From CAIQJJ01 sp049325275 (GTDB lineage Bacteria > Chloroflexota > Anaerolineae > Anaerolineales > UBA4823): DNA of 64,000 nucleotides. The notes beneath the pieces were generated by a model. The model was not told the origin of the DNA, did not search any database, and worked only from the letters and a program-made list of their open reading frames with translations. The stretch lies in the NCBI GenBank assembly GCA_049325275.1, contig JBMOLU010000069.1, forward strand, positions 1 to 64,000, in the 5' to 3' direction. The position numbers were made by a program, and so were the translations under genes. Shown here one piece after another: positions 8,474 through 16,572 of this stretch (within the stretch, counting starts at the first letter, position 1; each line of letters starts with the position of its first letter).

Positions 8474-9091
8474 CTACAGTGCAGCTTGCAGCAGCGCAAG
8501 CAGCCCGAATCCCACGATCAGCAGGCCCGAAAGGCGATTGATCCAGTGCAGGCCGCCGCCCGTCACCCGGCGGCGCAAAATGCCCACCGTAACGCTCAAC
8601 AGGAGCCACCACAGGGCAGAACCGGCAAACACGCCGGCCACCAAAACGCCAGCCGCCAGGTAACTGTGCGCAGCGTTCGCCAGGCCCAGCCCGGCAAAGA
8701 TAGCGACGAACGACAGAATCGTCATCGGGTTGGTCAAGGTGAGCAAGAAAGCTGAAAGATAGGCGCGTCCGAGCGTGGCAGGCTGCGGTGAAGCCGGTTG
8801 CCCGGCCGGCTTTGCCAGGAAGGTAGTCACGCCGAGATAGCACAGAAAAACACCGCCGGCCAGGCCGAGCCACTGCCTTTGTGCCATCAAGGCGCCGGTC
8901 ACGAAAGCCAGGCCAAAACCGGCGAGGCAGCCGTAGAGCGCATCGGCGGTTGCGGCGCCCAGACCGGTCGCCAGGCCGGCCCAACGGCCTTCCGCCAGCG
9001 TGCGGCGAATGCACAAGACGCCGATCGGCCCAACCGGTGCGGCAATCGACAGCCCGATCAGAATGCCTTTGAGGAGGAAGCCAAGCGCCAC
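8474..9091 (-). CDS. LysE/RhtB family amino-acid exporter
   Basis: 205 aa, apparently starting with GTG at 9091. The sequence has six hydrophobic segments and the typical N-terminus 'IGLSIAAPVGPIGVLCIRRTLAEGRWAG', close to the LysE/RhtB signature (APGP/APVGP followed by R-L..G...G). 'YLSAFLLTLTNPMTILSF' near residue 115 is the second family hallmark (NPK/NPM). LysE proteins export lysine, arginine, threonine or homoserine. The gene follows gltX with a 4-bp gap and may be co-transcribed with it. The substrate cannot be deduced. Confidence 0.88.
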   Translation of the reverse strand: MALGFLLKGILIGLSIAAPVGPIGVLCIRRTLAEGRWAGLATGLGAATADALYGCLAGFGLAFVTGALMAQRQWLGLAGGVFLCYLGVTTFLAKPAGQPASPQPATLGRAYLSAFLLTLTNPMTILSFVAIFAGLGLANAAHSYLAAGVLVAGVFAGSALWWLLLSVTVGILRRRVTGGGLHWINRLSGLLIVGFGLLALLQAAL

Positions 9092-9095
9092 AGCT

Positions 9096-10580
9096 TCAAA
9101 GAGTCTCCAGCACGTCGATGGCGTTGCGCAGGCGCGCCAGTACCTTTGCGCGGCCGATCACGACCATGCTTTCGAAAAGCGGCGGGCTGACGGTCTGGCC
9201 GGTAACGGCCACGCGCAGGATGCCGAAGACCTGGCCAGGTTTGAGGCCAAGCTGCTCGACGAGTTCACGCAGGGGCGGTTCTGCCACTGCGGGGGCCAGC
9301 GAAGGCAGGCCCTCCAGGATTTGCAGGCAGCGGCGCGCTGCGTCGGCGCTTTGGGCGGGTGTGAGGCCCCTGGCAACCAGGTCCTGCGGGTCCGGCGCGA
9401 CCTCTTCCTGGAAGAAGAAGCCACCGAAGGGGATGCAGTCGTCCAGCGTAACCAGGCGTTCGCGAATCAGCGGGATGATCTCGAGCAGTGTGTCGGCGTT
9501 GACTTCGTACCCGGCCGCCTCGAAGAACGGCTTCAAGCGCCCCGCCAGGTCGAGCGGTTCGAGCATGCGAATGTGCACGCCATTGAAATGATCGAGCTTG
9601 GTGAAATTGATCGCCGCCGGCGAGGGCGTCAGGCTGCCGATATCGAAGCGGGCGATCATCTCGTCCAGCGTCATGACATCATCTTCCGGGACTCCCCAGC
9701 CCATCAAAACGATCCAGTTGCGTACGGCCTCGGGGGTGTAGCCCAATTCTTTCATGTCGCCCAGGAAGATGGAGTAACCGTCCTTGAGCGCCTGCGCCGT
9801 GTCACGCTTACTCAGCTTTCCTTTGCCGGAAGGCTTCAAGAAAACCGAAAGGTGCGCAAAAACCGGTTCTTGCCAGCCAAACGCACGGATGACGTGAACG
9901 TGAAGCGGCATGGAAGGCAGCCACTCGGAACCGCGAATGACGTGCGTGATGCCCATCAGGTAGTCGTCGACCATGGCCGCCAGGTGATAGGTCGGCAGGC
10001 CGTCCGACTTGAGCAGGACGGAATCGTCGAGGGCCGAGTTTTCGGTCGTAATCGGCCCGCGCAGCAGGTCGACGGCCGTAATGGCGCCTTCCTTGGGCAT
10101 CTTGAAGCGAATGACGTACTTCTCGCCGGCATCGGCGCGGCGGCGCGCCTCGGCCGGGTCCAGGCTGCGGCAGTGGCCGTCGTAGCGTGGGTTTTGTTTG
10201 GCGGTCATTTGCGCCTGGCGCACCTGGGCCAGGCGTTCGGGTGTACAGAAACACGGAAAGGCGTGGCCCCTTTCGACCAGTTCCCAGGCGTGGCGGTGAT
10301 AAATAACGCGGCGTTCCGTCTGGCGGTAGGGAGCGTTCGGCCCGCCGATGTCGGGGCCTTCATCGTAGTCCAGGCCCAGCCAGCGTAGCCCTTCGATCAG
10401 TTCCTTCTCTGCATCCGGATCGTAGCGCTTTTGATCGGTATCCTCGATGCGCAAGATGAAGGTCCCCCCGGTGCGCCGCGCCAGTAAAAATGGATAAAGC
10501 GCCGAGCGGGCGTTGCCGATGTGCATGCGCCCCGTGGGAGATGGGGCAAAACGTACTCTGACAGGCGGTGAAGATGTCAT
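9096..10580 (-). CDS. gltX: Glutamyl-tRNA synthetase
   Basis: 494 aa, the usual size. It charges tRNA-Glu (and in many bacteria tRNA-Gln) with glutamate. The class I HIGH-type signature is PTGRMHIGNARSALYPF at residues 14-30. 'FILRIEDTDQKR' follows, and the KMSKS-type loop is GKGKLSKRD near residue 245. An all-helical anticodon-binding part completes the protein. The start is supported by GAGGAG five bases before the ATG. A large hairpin lies directly upstream (10592-10636). rodA precedes it on the same strand with a 111-bp gap, and a LysE exporter follows 4 bp later. Confidence 0.97.
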   Translation of the reverse strand: MTSSPPVRVRFAPSPTGRMHIGNARSALYPFLLARRTGGTFILRIEDTDQKRYDPDAEKELIEGLRWLGLDYDEGPDIGGPNAPYRQTERRVIYHRHAWELVERGHAFPCFCTPERLAQVRQAQMTAKQNPRYDGHCRSLDPAEARRRADAGEKYVIRFKMPKEGAITAVDLLRGPITTENSALDDSVLLKSDGLPTYHLAAMVDDYLMGITHVIRGSEWLPSMPLHVHVIRAFGWQEPVFAHLSVFLKPSGKGKLSKRDTAQALKDGYSIFLGDMKELGYTPEAVRNWIVLMGWGVPEDDVMTLDEMIARFDIGSLTPSPAAINFTKLDHFNGVHIRMLEPLDLAGRLKPFFEAAGYEVNADTLLEIIPLIRERLVTLDDCIPFGGFFFQEEVAPDPQDLVARGLTPAQSADAARRCLQILEGLPSLAPAVAEPPLRELVEQLGLKPGQVFGILRVAVTGQTVSPPLFESMVVIGRAKVLARLRNAIDVLETL

Positions 10581-10591
10581 CGAAACTCCTC

Positions 10592-10636
10592 AACAGAACG
10601 CGCCAGGCTCCACGGAGGCAGCCTGCGCGTTCTGTT
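10592..10636. promoter_or_regulatory. Long hairpin just upstream of the gltX ribosome site
   Basis: Arms 10592-10609 and 10620-10636 pair over 17 bp with one bulged base. Read on the plus strand it is followed by TTTTTA and looks like an intrinsic terminator. Read in the direction of gltX there is no T tract, and the hairpin ends immediately before GAGGAG and the ATG. It may act as a 5'-leader structure of gltX, or as a terminator for stray plus-strand (antisense) transcription. Confidence 0.55.
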
Positions 10637-10691
10637 TTTAACAACACAGATGAATTCGGCCCCTTCGCTTTCAGCGGAAGAACCGGAAACG

Positions 10692-11822
10692 CTAAAACTC
10701 CAGCGACTTGTGGCGCAGCAAGACACTCTCGACCAGCCCGATACCCATGAGCAGCGAGAGCAGCGAACTGCCGCCATAACTAATGAAAGGCAGTGGCAAA
10801 CCGGTAGCCGGCAGCAGGCGTAGGTTGACGCCGATATTGACCAGACCCTGGAAAGCCAGCAACGTCGCCACACCGTAACAGATCAACGCGCCGTACGTAT
10901 CGGCCGCCAGACGTGCAGCACGCAAGCAACGCCAGACGACAAAAAGCTGCAAGGCCATCATCACGCCCACTCCCACAAAGCCGAACTCGTGCGCCATCGA
11001 AGCGAAGATGAAATCAGACCAGCGCACCTTGAGAAAGCGCAACTGCACCTGTGTGCCCTGGCCGTAGCCCTGGCCCAACAGGCCACCTGAGCCAATGCTG
11101 ATCTCGGCCTGATCGAGGTTATAGACCTCTCCGCTCGTCGCACCTTCTTCCGGAGATAGGAAGGTTTCGATACGGCGAATCTGGTACTCGTTGATCACCT
11201 TGGCTTCCTTCAGTATGGGATAGAGCGGAATGCTGATCAGCACGACGATAATGCTAATCCCGGCCAGGATCGAAATATGCCGGAACTGCATGCCGCTGGC
11301 CCAGGCGAGCGCAAACCAAATCACCATGATAACGATGGATGTGCTCATATTGGGTTGAAGCAGAATCCAGATCACGACCATCATCGTCATCCCCAGGCTA
11401 AAAATCACCCCACCAAATTGGCGGATGCGCTCGCGGTTCCGCGCCAGGTAATTCCCCAACGTCAAAATGACCACGATTTTGGCAATTTCAGATGGTTGGA
11501 TACTAATGATGCCGGTTTCAAAACGCCGGGCTGAACCGAAAGCGACGGTCCCAACCACGAACAACAGGCTCAAGACAATTACCGTAGCGACATACATGGT
11601 CGTGCTCATCGAAGACCAGTAATGGTAGTCGATCACGGCCATGATAAAAACGAAAACAAAACCTGCCGCGGCAAAAACAAATTGCCGCATGGGAAGATTG
11701 GACTCGGTAAGGGCAATATTGCCGGCTAACGTGGAGCGGATCATGGCAATCCCCATAACGGTTAGGATAGCCACCGCGCCCAGCAGCCAGAAATCGAAGT
11801 GGCGCCAGTTTGCGTTTGACAT
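10692..11822 (-). CDS. rodA: RodA/FtsW family peptidoglycan glycosyltransferase
   Basis: 376 aa with ten hydrophobic segments. SEDS hallmarks are present: an N-terminal 'FDWLLLG' equivalent (HFDFWLLGAVAILTVMGIAMIRS in parts), 'SIQPSEIAKI' near residue 130, 'GSGGLLGQGYGQGTQ' near residue 245 and 'LPFISYGGSSLL' near the C-terminus. SEDS proteins polymerise lipid II in partnership with a class B PBP. The matching PBP2 (mrdA) and mreBCD lie upstream in the same transcriptional direction, so this is RodA of the elongation machinery rather than FtsW. It starts 8 bp after minE ends. Confidence 0.92.
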   Translation of the reverse strand: MSNANWRHFDFWLLGAVAILTVMGIAMIRSTLAGNIALTESNLPMRQFVFAAAGFVFVFIMAVIDYHYWSSMSTTMYVATVIVLSLLFVVGTVAFGSARRFETGIISIQPSEIAKIVVILTLGNYLARNRERIRQFGGVIFSLGMTMMVVIWILLQPNMSTSIVIMVIWFALAWASGMQFRHISILAGISIIVVLISIPLYPILKEAKVINEYQIRRIETFLSPEEGATSGEVYNLDQAEISIGSGGLLGQGYGQGTQVQLRFLKVRWSDFIFASMAHEFGFVGVGVMMALQLFVVWRCLRAARLAADTYGALICYGVATLLAFQGLVNIGVNLRLLPATGLPLPFISYGGSSLLSLLMGIGLVESVLLRHKSLEF

Positions 11823-11830
11823 GGGGAAAG

Positions 11831-12097
11831 CTATCGCTCGCGACGTGCGCTCATTTTCAGCGGGATATCGGCCAGCAGGCGCTGCTCGCGGCCTTCCTGT
11901 TCCATCTGGATATTGACCGCCGTGGGATCGATGTCCACATAGCGCGAAATTACCTGGATCAGTTCATCTTTGAGCGCTTCCAAGGCACCCGGGGTGAGGT
12001 TGGTACGATCGTGCACCAGGACCAGCTTCAGGCGTTCCTTGGCGTGGTTGGCGCTTTTGCGATCTTTGCCCAAGATGCGTTCCAGGATCGAAGCCAT
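11831..12097 (-). CDS. minE: Cell division topological specificity factor MinE
   Basis: 88 aa with GGAGG eight bases before the ATG. The N-terminal amphipathic segment and anti-MinCD region (ILERILG, AKERLKLVLVHDR) are clear. So is the C-terminal topological domain (LKDELIQVISRYVDID...). MinE stimulates the MinD ATPase on the membrane and drives pole-to-pole oscillation, restricting the division inhibitor MinCD to the poles. It follows minD directly (stop at 12099). Its presence means an oscillating rather than a DivIVA-only Min system. Confidence 0.96.
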   Translation of the reverse strand: MASILERILGKDRKSANHAKERLKLVLVHDRTNLTPGALEALKDELIQVISRYVDIDPTAVNIQMEQEGREQRLLADIPLKMSARRER

Positions 12098-12098
12098 A

Positions 12099-12902
12099 TC
12101 AGTTTCCTCCCGTGCGCATCCAACGCGAGAGCTTGTTCAGCAGGCCGCTCTGCGAGTCGAGGTTGAGAAAGGGTACCTGTTCGCCCCGCAAGCGGCGGGC
12201 GATATTGCGGAAGGCTTGTGCGGCCGTGCTCTTGCCGTCCATAACGATCGGCGTACCACGGTTGCTGCTGGTGACGACCTGTTCGTCGTCCGGCACGATG
12301 CCGAGCAGGTCGACGGCCAGCAGTTCGAGCACGTCGTCGGTGCTGAGCATGTCCCCTCGCCGCACCATGTCGGGCTTGATGCGGTTGATCACCAGGCGGG
12401 CCGGGCCTTTTTCTTCCGCCTCGATCAGGCCGATAATGCGATCGGCATCGCGCACGGCAGAAACTTCGGGGTTGGTGATCACGACAGCGATATCTGCCGG
12501 CGCGAGGGCATTGCGGAAGCCGCGTTCGATGCCCGCCGGCGAGTCGATCAGCACCCAATCGTAATCGGAACGCAGGTCATCGCACAGGCGCACCATATCG
12601 CTAGGCGATAGGGCGTTTTTGTCGCGGGTTTGCGCCGCCGGGATCAAATAAAGCTCCGGGAGCCGCTTGTCACGGATCATCGCCTGGCGCAAACGGCAGC
12701 GCCCTTCGACCACATCCACAATGTCGTACACGATGCGGTTCTCAAGGCCCAGGATCACGTCCAGGTTGCGCAAACCGATGTCGCCATCGACGCAAACGAC
12801 TTTTTGGCCTTCCAAGGCCAGTGCGGCGGCCAGGTTGGCCGTGGCCGTCGTCTTGCCGACGCCGCCCTTGCCAGAGGTAATCGTGACTACTTTTGCTGCC
12901 AT
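12099..12902 (-). CDS. minD: Septum site-determining ATPase MinD
   Basis: 267 aa. A deviant Walker A motif (TSGKGGVGKTTATANLA) is at residues 9-25. Switch I/II segments follow (VCVDGDIGLRNLD; WVLIDSPAGIERGF), and a C-terminal amphipathic membrane-targeting helix ends the protein (FLNLDSQSGLLNKLSRWM). It binds ATP, dimerises on the membrane, recruits MinC and is released by MinE. The gene sits between minC and minE in the order minC-minD-minE, all minus strand. An AGGTGAT ribosome site precedes the ATG. Confidence 0.97.
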   Translation of the reverse strand: MAAKVVTITSGKGGVGKTTATANLAAALALEGQKVVCVDGDIGLRNLDVILGLENRIVYDIVDVVEGRCRLRQAMIRDKRLPELYLIPAAQTRDKNALSPSDMVRLCDDLRSDYDWVLIDSPAGIERGFRNALAPADIAVVITNPEVSAVRDADRIIGLIEAEEKGPARLVINRIKPDMVRRGDMLSTDDVLELLAVDLLGIVPDDEQVVTSSNRGTPIVMDGKSTAAQAFRNIARRLRGEQVPFLNLDSQSGLLNKLSRWMRTGGN

Positions 12903-12931
12903 AAAACGCTACTCATCACCTTCTACATTCT

Positions 12932-13615
12932 CTATTTCTTCCCAGGATCCCACACTTCCGCTACCACCTGCCCGTTCTTCAAGCGCGCCGTTTCGGGCTG
13001 TGGCTTGCCGCGCCGCTTTGGCGTGATGACGATCTGCCCGGCGATGCGCAGTTGGGTTGGTGAGAGATCCAGGGCACAAATGATGGCATGCTCCTTGCCT
13101 TCTGCGCCTGCGTGAACGACCCCGCGCAAGCGCCCCCAAACCACCACATCGCCCCCGGCAACGATCTCCGCGCCCGGGTTGACGTCACCGATCACGATCA
13201 CGTGGCCCGGGTGTTCCAGTTTATACCCCGAACGAAGCGTACGCCGCACTAAAATCGCCTGGTCGCCCTCGTGCACGGTCGTCTCCGGCAGACGCACATC
13301 CGGCGGTTCGGGGCGCGCCCGCGCCAGTTGCGTGGACAGGCCCAACATGCGCGCCGTTTGTTCGGTCAGGGGTGAGTTGCTGATCACCGCCCAAAGGCTC
13401 ACGCCTTCTTCCGAAAGCGCATCACGCAGCCCGCTCAACTCGACGGCGTGTAAAGGGTGGTTGCCGACATCGAGCGCCAGACGGGCACCGCGGAAAAAAT
13501 CGCCCTTTTCGTGTACTTGCGCCAGCAACGAACGGCGTAACTCGGCCCACTCACCCTGATCCAGCGTGACCAACAGGCCTTCGCGGATGCCTTTGATTTC
13601 CAGTGACGGTGGCAT
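12932..13615 (-). CDS. minC: Septum site-determining protein MinC
   Basis: 227 aa from the ATG at 13615; an upstream in-frame ATG at 13660 lies within the promoter and is rejected. The N-terminal domain (IKGIREGLLVTLD; FFRGARLALDVG) fits MinC_N. The C-terminal beta-helix domain has 'LRSGYKLEHPGHVIVIGDVNPGAEIVAGGDVVVWGRLRGVVHAG' in pieces, the classic MinC_C signature. MinC inhibits FtsZ polymer assembly when recruited by MinD. A TATAAT ends six bases before the ATG and no Shine-Dalgarno sequence is present, so the message is probably leaderless. minD follows 29 bp downstream. Confidence 0.93.
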   Translation of the reverse strand: MPPSLEIKGIREGLLVTLDQGEWAELRRSLLAQVHEKGDFFRGARLALDVGNHPLHAVELSGLRDALSEEGVSLWAVISNSPLTEQTARMLGLSTQLARARPEPPDVRLPETTVHEGDQAILVRRTLRSGYKLEHPGHVIVIGDVNPGAEIVAGGDVVVWGRLRGVVHAGAEGKEHAIICALDLSPTQLRIAGQIVITPKRRGKPQPETARLKNGQVVAEVWDPGKK

Positions 13616-13621
13616 GGTGTG

Positions 13622-13659
13622 ATTATAGCATAAGGGTTTGGTGAAGAAAGCTTTCTTCA
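13622..13659 (-). promoter_or_regulatory. minC: Leaderless minC promoter with an 18-bp palindrome at its -35 region
   Basis: On the minus strand TATAAT occupies 13627-13622, and the minC ATG begins six bases later at 13615, leaving no room for a ribosome site. No good TTGACA is visible. Instead the -35 region holds the perfect palindrome TGAAGAAAGCTTTCTTCA (13642-13659), which could bind an activator or repressor. Confidence 0.6.
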
Positions 13660-13708
13660 TGCAAGTTTCACAGGCGCCCGGGGATCAGGGCCCAGGCTAC
13701 AAAGCAGC

Positions 13709-13724
13709 GCCGGATGCATCTGGC
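13709..13724. repeat. 16-nt GAT-NN-ATC hairpin
   Basis: GCCGGATGCATCTGGC folds into a 7-bp stem (one G-T pair) with a two-base centre. On the minus strand it is followed by GCGCTGC, as in the hairpins at 23347 and 24926. It lies in the 283-bp gap between mrdA and minC, which holds no gene. Confidence 0.55.
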
Positions 13725-13838
13725 TTCAGGGCCGGGGCGGTGGCAGCTTGCACGCAGGGCGGCGGCCAGGATGCCGGCCGTCCCAGGATGAGCGCATTCG
13801 GATCGCCGCACGCTTGCCGGCGAAGGCTTCGTCGCCTG

Positions 13839-13903
13839 GCTAGCAGGGCGTCGAAGAGACCCCACGTTAAGACTTCGGAAGTCTTCTCCGACAGGCTGCT
13901 AGC
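13839..13903. repeat. Stop-codon-associated palindromic repeat, copy 1
   Basis: The 65-bp element starts and ends with CTAG-containing inverted ends (GCTAGCAG...CTGCTAGC) and has the internal palindrome AAGACTTCGGAAGTCTT. The mrdA stop codon TAG (complement of 13899-13901) is formed by the right end. Near-identical copies are at 59540-59603 and, in part, at 30230-30292. Confidence 0.75.
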
Positions 13904-16061
13904 GCCCCAGTTCGGCGTCGATCGCTTCGATCTCGAAGTAGGCTTGCATGACACGCCGAACGATCGGCCCGGCCACCGCGGCGCCTTCGTTGCCGTTGTA
14001 GACGAAAGCGACCACGGCAATTTTGGGATCGTTGTAAGGTGCAAAGCCGACCGTCCAGGCGTGCGAAGGCCACTTGCCCGACTCGCACAGGCCCTTGGCC
14101 AAGACGTATTTATCGCAGTATTCTGCCGTACCCGTCTTGCCGGCTGCGGCAACACCGATGCCCTCCAGCAAATTGAACTGCGGCTCGTCCGCAAGCGGGC
14201 CCAGGGTGCCATCGGTCACCGCCAGGCGCATGCCCTCCCGTACTTTTTCGAAAACCCAAGGCTCGATCGTTTTCAGTTCGCCGGTGGGTTCGCAATCACG
14301 GATGCTGGTCGTATCGAAGGTTTGAATGGTGGGCGTTACGGTCAAATCCCAGCGCAGCGCCGGCGTAAACCCCTGGACGACTTTGCCGTCGCTGCTCAAA
14401 ATCTCGCGCACGATCGTCGGTTCCCACAACTTGCCGCCGGCGGCGATCACGGACCCGGACATCAAGACCTGCAAAGGGGTGGCCGTCACCAGGCCCTGGC
14501 CCACGCTGGCGATGTAGGTGTCGCCGGTGGTCCAGCTTTGTCCCTGGTTGATACGCTTCCAGCTCGGGCTGGGAATCAGGCCGTCGGCCACGGCAGGTAG
14601 TTCGAGACCGGCCGGTTCATCGTAGCCCAAGGCACGCGCATACGTGCCCAGGCGGCAGATGCCCAGGCCGGTAGAGATTTCTTCCTTGTAGCCCCCCCCA
14701 AGCTTATAGAAATACACGTTGCTGGAATAGGCAATGCCGTGGATGAAGTCGAGCGACCCCGTGCCGGCCTGGGTGCAGTGCCCGGTAATGTTCAGGCCGC
14801 CCGGGCAGACGCCATCGTGATTGATCCAGTCGATAAAGTCTTTCGGCCTACCGGCATCATTTTCGTAGAATTTCTCCGTCAGTTGAATATAACCGGGCGT
14901 CTCGATGAACTGTTCCGGCGTCACCACTCCTTCATTCAACGCACCCACCCCGGTAACGATCTTGAAGACCGAACCGACCGGCACCTCGTCGCTGACGGCG
15001 TGGTTGAGCAAGGGCAAACGCGGATCTTCAGCCATTTGTTCGTAGTAGTACGCGGAGATTTCACGCGCCAGGCGGTTGTTTTCGTAGCTGGGGTAGGAAA
15101 TCATCGCCAGGATTTCACCCGTTTGCGGATTCATGGCGATCACAACGGCGCTGGTTTGCTGCTTGTCTTCGCTGACGATCCTGTTCCACGCCCCAAGCTC
15201 GTTGGTAACAATGGCATACGCCGACTGCTGCAAACGGTAATCGATGGTCAGGCGGATGTTTTGGCCCGGAACGACATCCACCGGCTCGACCAGATCGCGC
15301 AGCACCTGGCCACCAACGTCGACCTCAACCGTGCGCTGGCCGTTCTTGCCGCCGAGCAAATCCTGAAATTCCAACTCGATTCCAGCGTAGCCGATCTTGT
15401 CCCGGTCGGCGACAAAACCGAGCGTCTCGTATTTCTCCTTGACCTCCGGGTAAATGGGGCCAAGATAGCCGATAAAGTTTGCCGTTTCGACGCCGGTCGG
15501 ATAGTCACGCACCGGCTTGACCTGCACCTGGATTCCCGGCCACAACGCCGTTTTCTCCTCCACCACCATCGCAATGGTGCGATCCACGTTGCACTTGACC
15601 GGGTACTCGCGGTAAGGGTCCCAACTGGCGCCGAACTCGGCGATCTGGCGAATCCCGTGCTCAGATTTGCACTCGACGTAAGGGCTGGTTGCCGAATCGA
15701 CGACCCCCAGGCTGACGGGAACGCCAATCAATGCCGAAAGCTCGCGGAAGGACTGCTGCGTCTCGCCGGGGTCGTCGGGTAGATAGGCCGGAATGACGAC
15801 GATGTTATAAGATGGAATGTTGCGGGCCAGGATGATCCCATTGCGATCGTAAATAATGCCGCGCGGCGCGGGCAAATTGATGGTGGTCGTGCGTTGTTCG
15901 TCGGCGCGCGCCAGCCACTCGGTGCCTTCGACGATTTGCAGGTTGAACAGGCGCAGTATGTAGACCCCCAAGACCAGCACCACGGCGCCAAGGAACAGCC
16001 AGATGCGCCAGGGGGCAATATCGTTGTGTAAAGCAGGAGAAGCAGAAGGGTTTCCGTTCAT
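13899..16061 (-). CDS. mrdA: Penicillin-binding protein 2 (elongation transpeptidase)
   Basis: 720 aa. There is one N-terminal membrane anchor (about residues 20-42), a dimerisation/pedestal region (LPAPRGIIYDRNGIILARN near 70), and a transpeptidase domain. The domain motifs are GSVFKIVTG (SxxK), SSN (SxN) in 'YSSNVYFYKLG', and AGKTGTAE (KTG). This class B PBP crosslinks peptidoglycan made by RodA during cylindrical growth. The start overlaps the mreD stop by four bases (ATGA), showing translational coupling. The length is slightly above typical PBP2 (about 630) because of inserts in the transpeptidase domain. The stop codon lies in a palindromic repeat. Confidence 0.95.
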   Translation of the reverse strand: MNGNPSASPALHNDIAPWRIWLFLGAVVLVLGVYILRLFNLQIVEGTEWLARADEQRTTTINLPAPRGIIYDRNGIILARNIPSYNIVVIPAYLPDDPGETQQSFRELSALIGVPVSLGVVDSATSPYVECKSEHGIRQIAEFGASWDPYREYPVKCNVDRTIAMVVEEKTALWPGIQVQVKPVRDYPTGVETANFIGYLGPIYPEVKEKYETLGFVADRDKIGYAGIELEFQDLLGGKNGQRTVEVDVGGQVLRDLVEPVDVVPGQNIRLTIDYRLQQSAYAIVTNELGAWNRIVSEDKQQTSAVVIAMNPQTGEILAMISYPSYENNRLAREISAYYYEQMAEDPRLPLLNHAVSDEVPVGSVFKIVTGVGALNEGVVTPEQFIETPGYIQLTEKFYENDAGRPKDFIDWINHDGVCPGGLNITGHCTQAGTGSLDFIHGIAYSSNVYFYKLGGGYKEEISTGLGICRLGTYARALGYDEPAGLELPAVADGLIPSPSWKRINQGQSWTTGDTYIASVGQGLVTATPLQVLMSGSVIAAGGKLWEPTIVREILSSDGKVVQGFTPALRWDLTVTPTIQTFDTTSIRDCEPTGELKTIEPWVFEKVREGMRLAVTDGTLGPLADEPQFNLLEGIGVAAAGKTGTAEYCDKYVLAKGLCESGKWPSHAWTVGFAPYNDPKIAVVAFVYNGNEGAAVAGPIVRRVMQAYFEIEAIDAELGR

Positions 16062-16558
16062 ATATCCAACTCTTCGGGGTACAGGCGGTCGGCCAGGTCG
16101 CCGACCAACACGTATACGGGCAAGGCCAGCGACAGGTTCAACACCAGGCTGGGCAATACAATCTGGTTAACGATCTCGGCCAGGGGCAGCGAAGCGCCCT
16201 GGACGAATAAAAAGAGCACCGTCAAGGCATGAAACGACATGCTGCCGATCAGAACCACGAGCAAATAGGCCAACAATAAGGCCCGCCACACGCGGCGGCG
16301 CAGCGCGGTCGCTACCAGCACCGTGATGCCATACGCAATGGCCGGCACCAGGTAACCGAGCGCCGACGTGTAACCGACAAAGAAGATCCCCAAGATCGTC
16401 CAAAAAATTTGCGAACGCACCCGTGGGCGAATAGCCCAAGCAGCAACGACCAAGAGCATCAAATCTGGCGTGCCGTGCAGCAACGGCGCCCGGCTTAGAA
16501 CGGCCATTTGCACCAATATCAAAGCGCCCAGGAGCGGGATGGCGATCAGGTAAGCCAT
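16058..16558 (-). CDS. mreD: Rod shape-determining protein MreD
   Basis: 166 aa and almost entirely hydrophobic, with five predicted membrane segments. It matches MreD in size, topology and place between mreC and mrdA (PBP2). MreD is a membrane component of the elongasome that helps couple MreC and PBP2. Sequence conservation is low in this family, so context carries much of the call. The gene begins 15 bp after the mreC stop and ends overlapping mrdA by four bases. Confidence 0.85.
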   Translation of the reverse strand: MAYLIAIPLLGALILVQMAVLSRAPLLHGTPDLMLLVVAAWAIRPRVRSQIFWTILGIFFVGYTSALGYLVPAIAYGITVLVATALRRRVWRALLLAYLLVVLIGSMSFHALTVLFLFVQGASLPLAEIVNQIVLPSLVLNLSLALPVYVLVGDLADRLYPEELDI

Positions 16559-16572
16559 TTAGCAAAAAAGCT

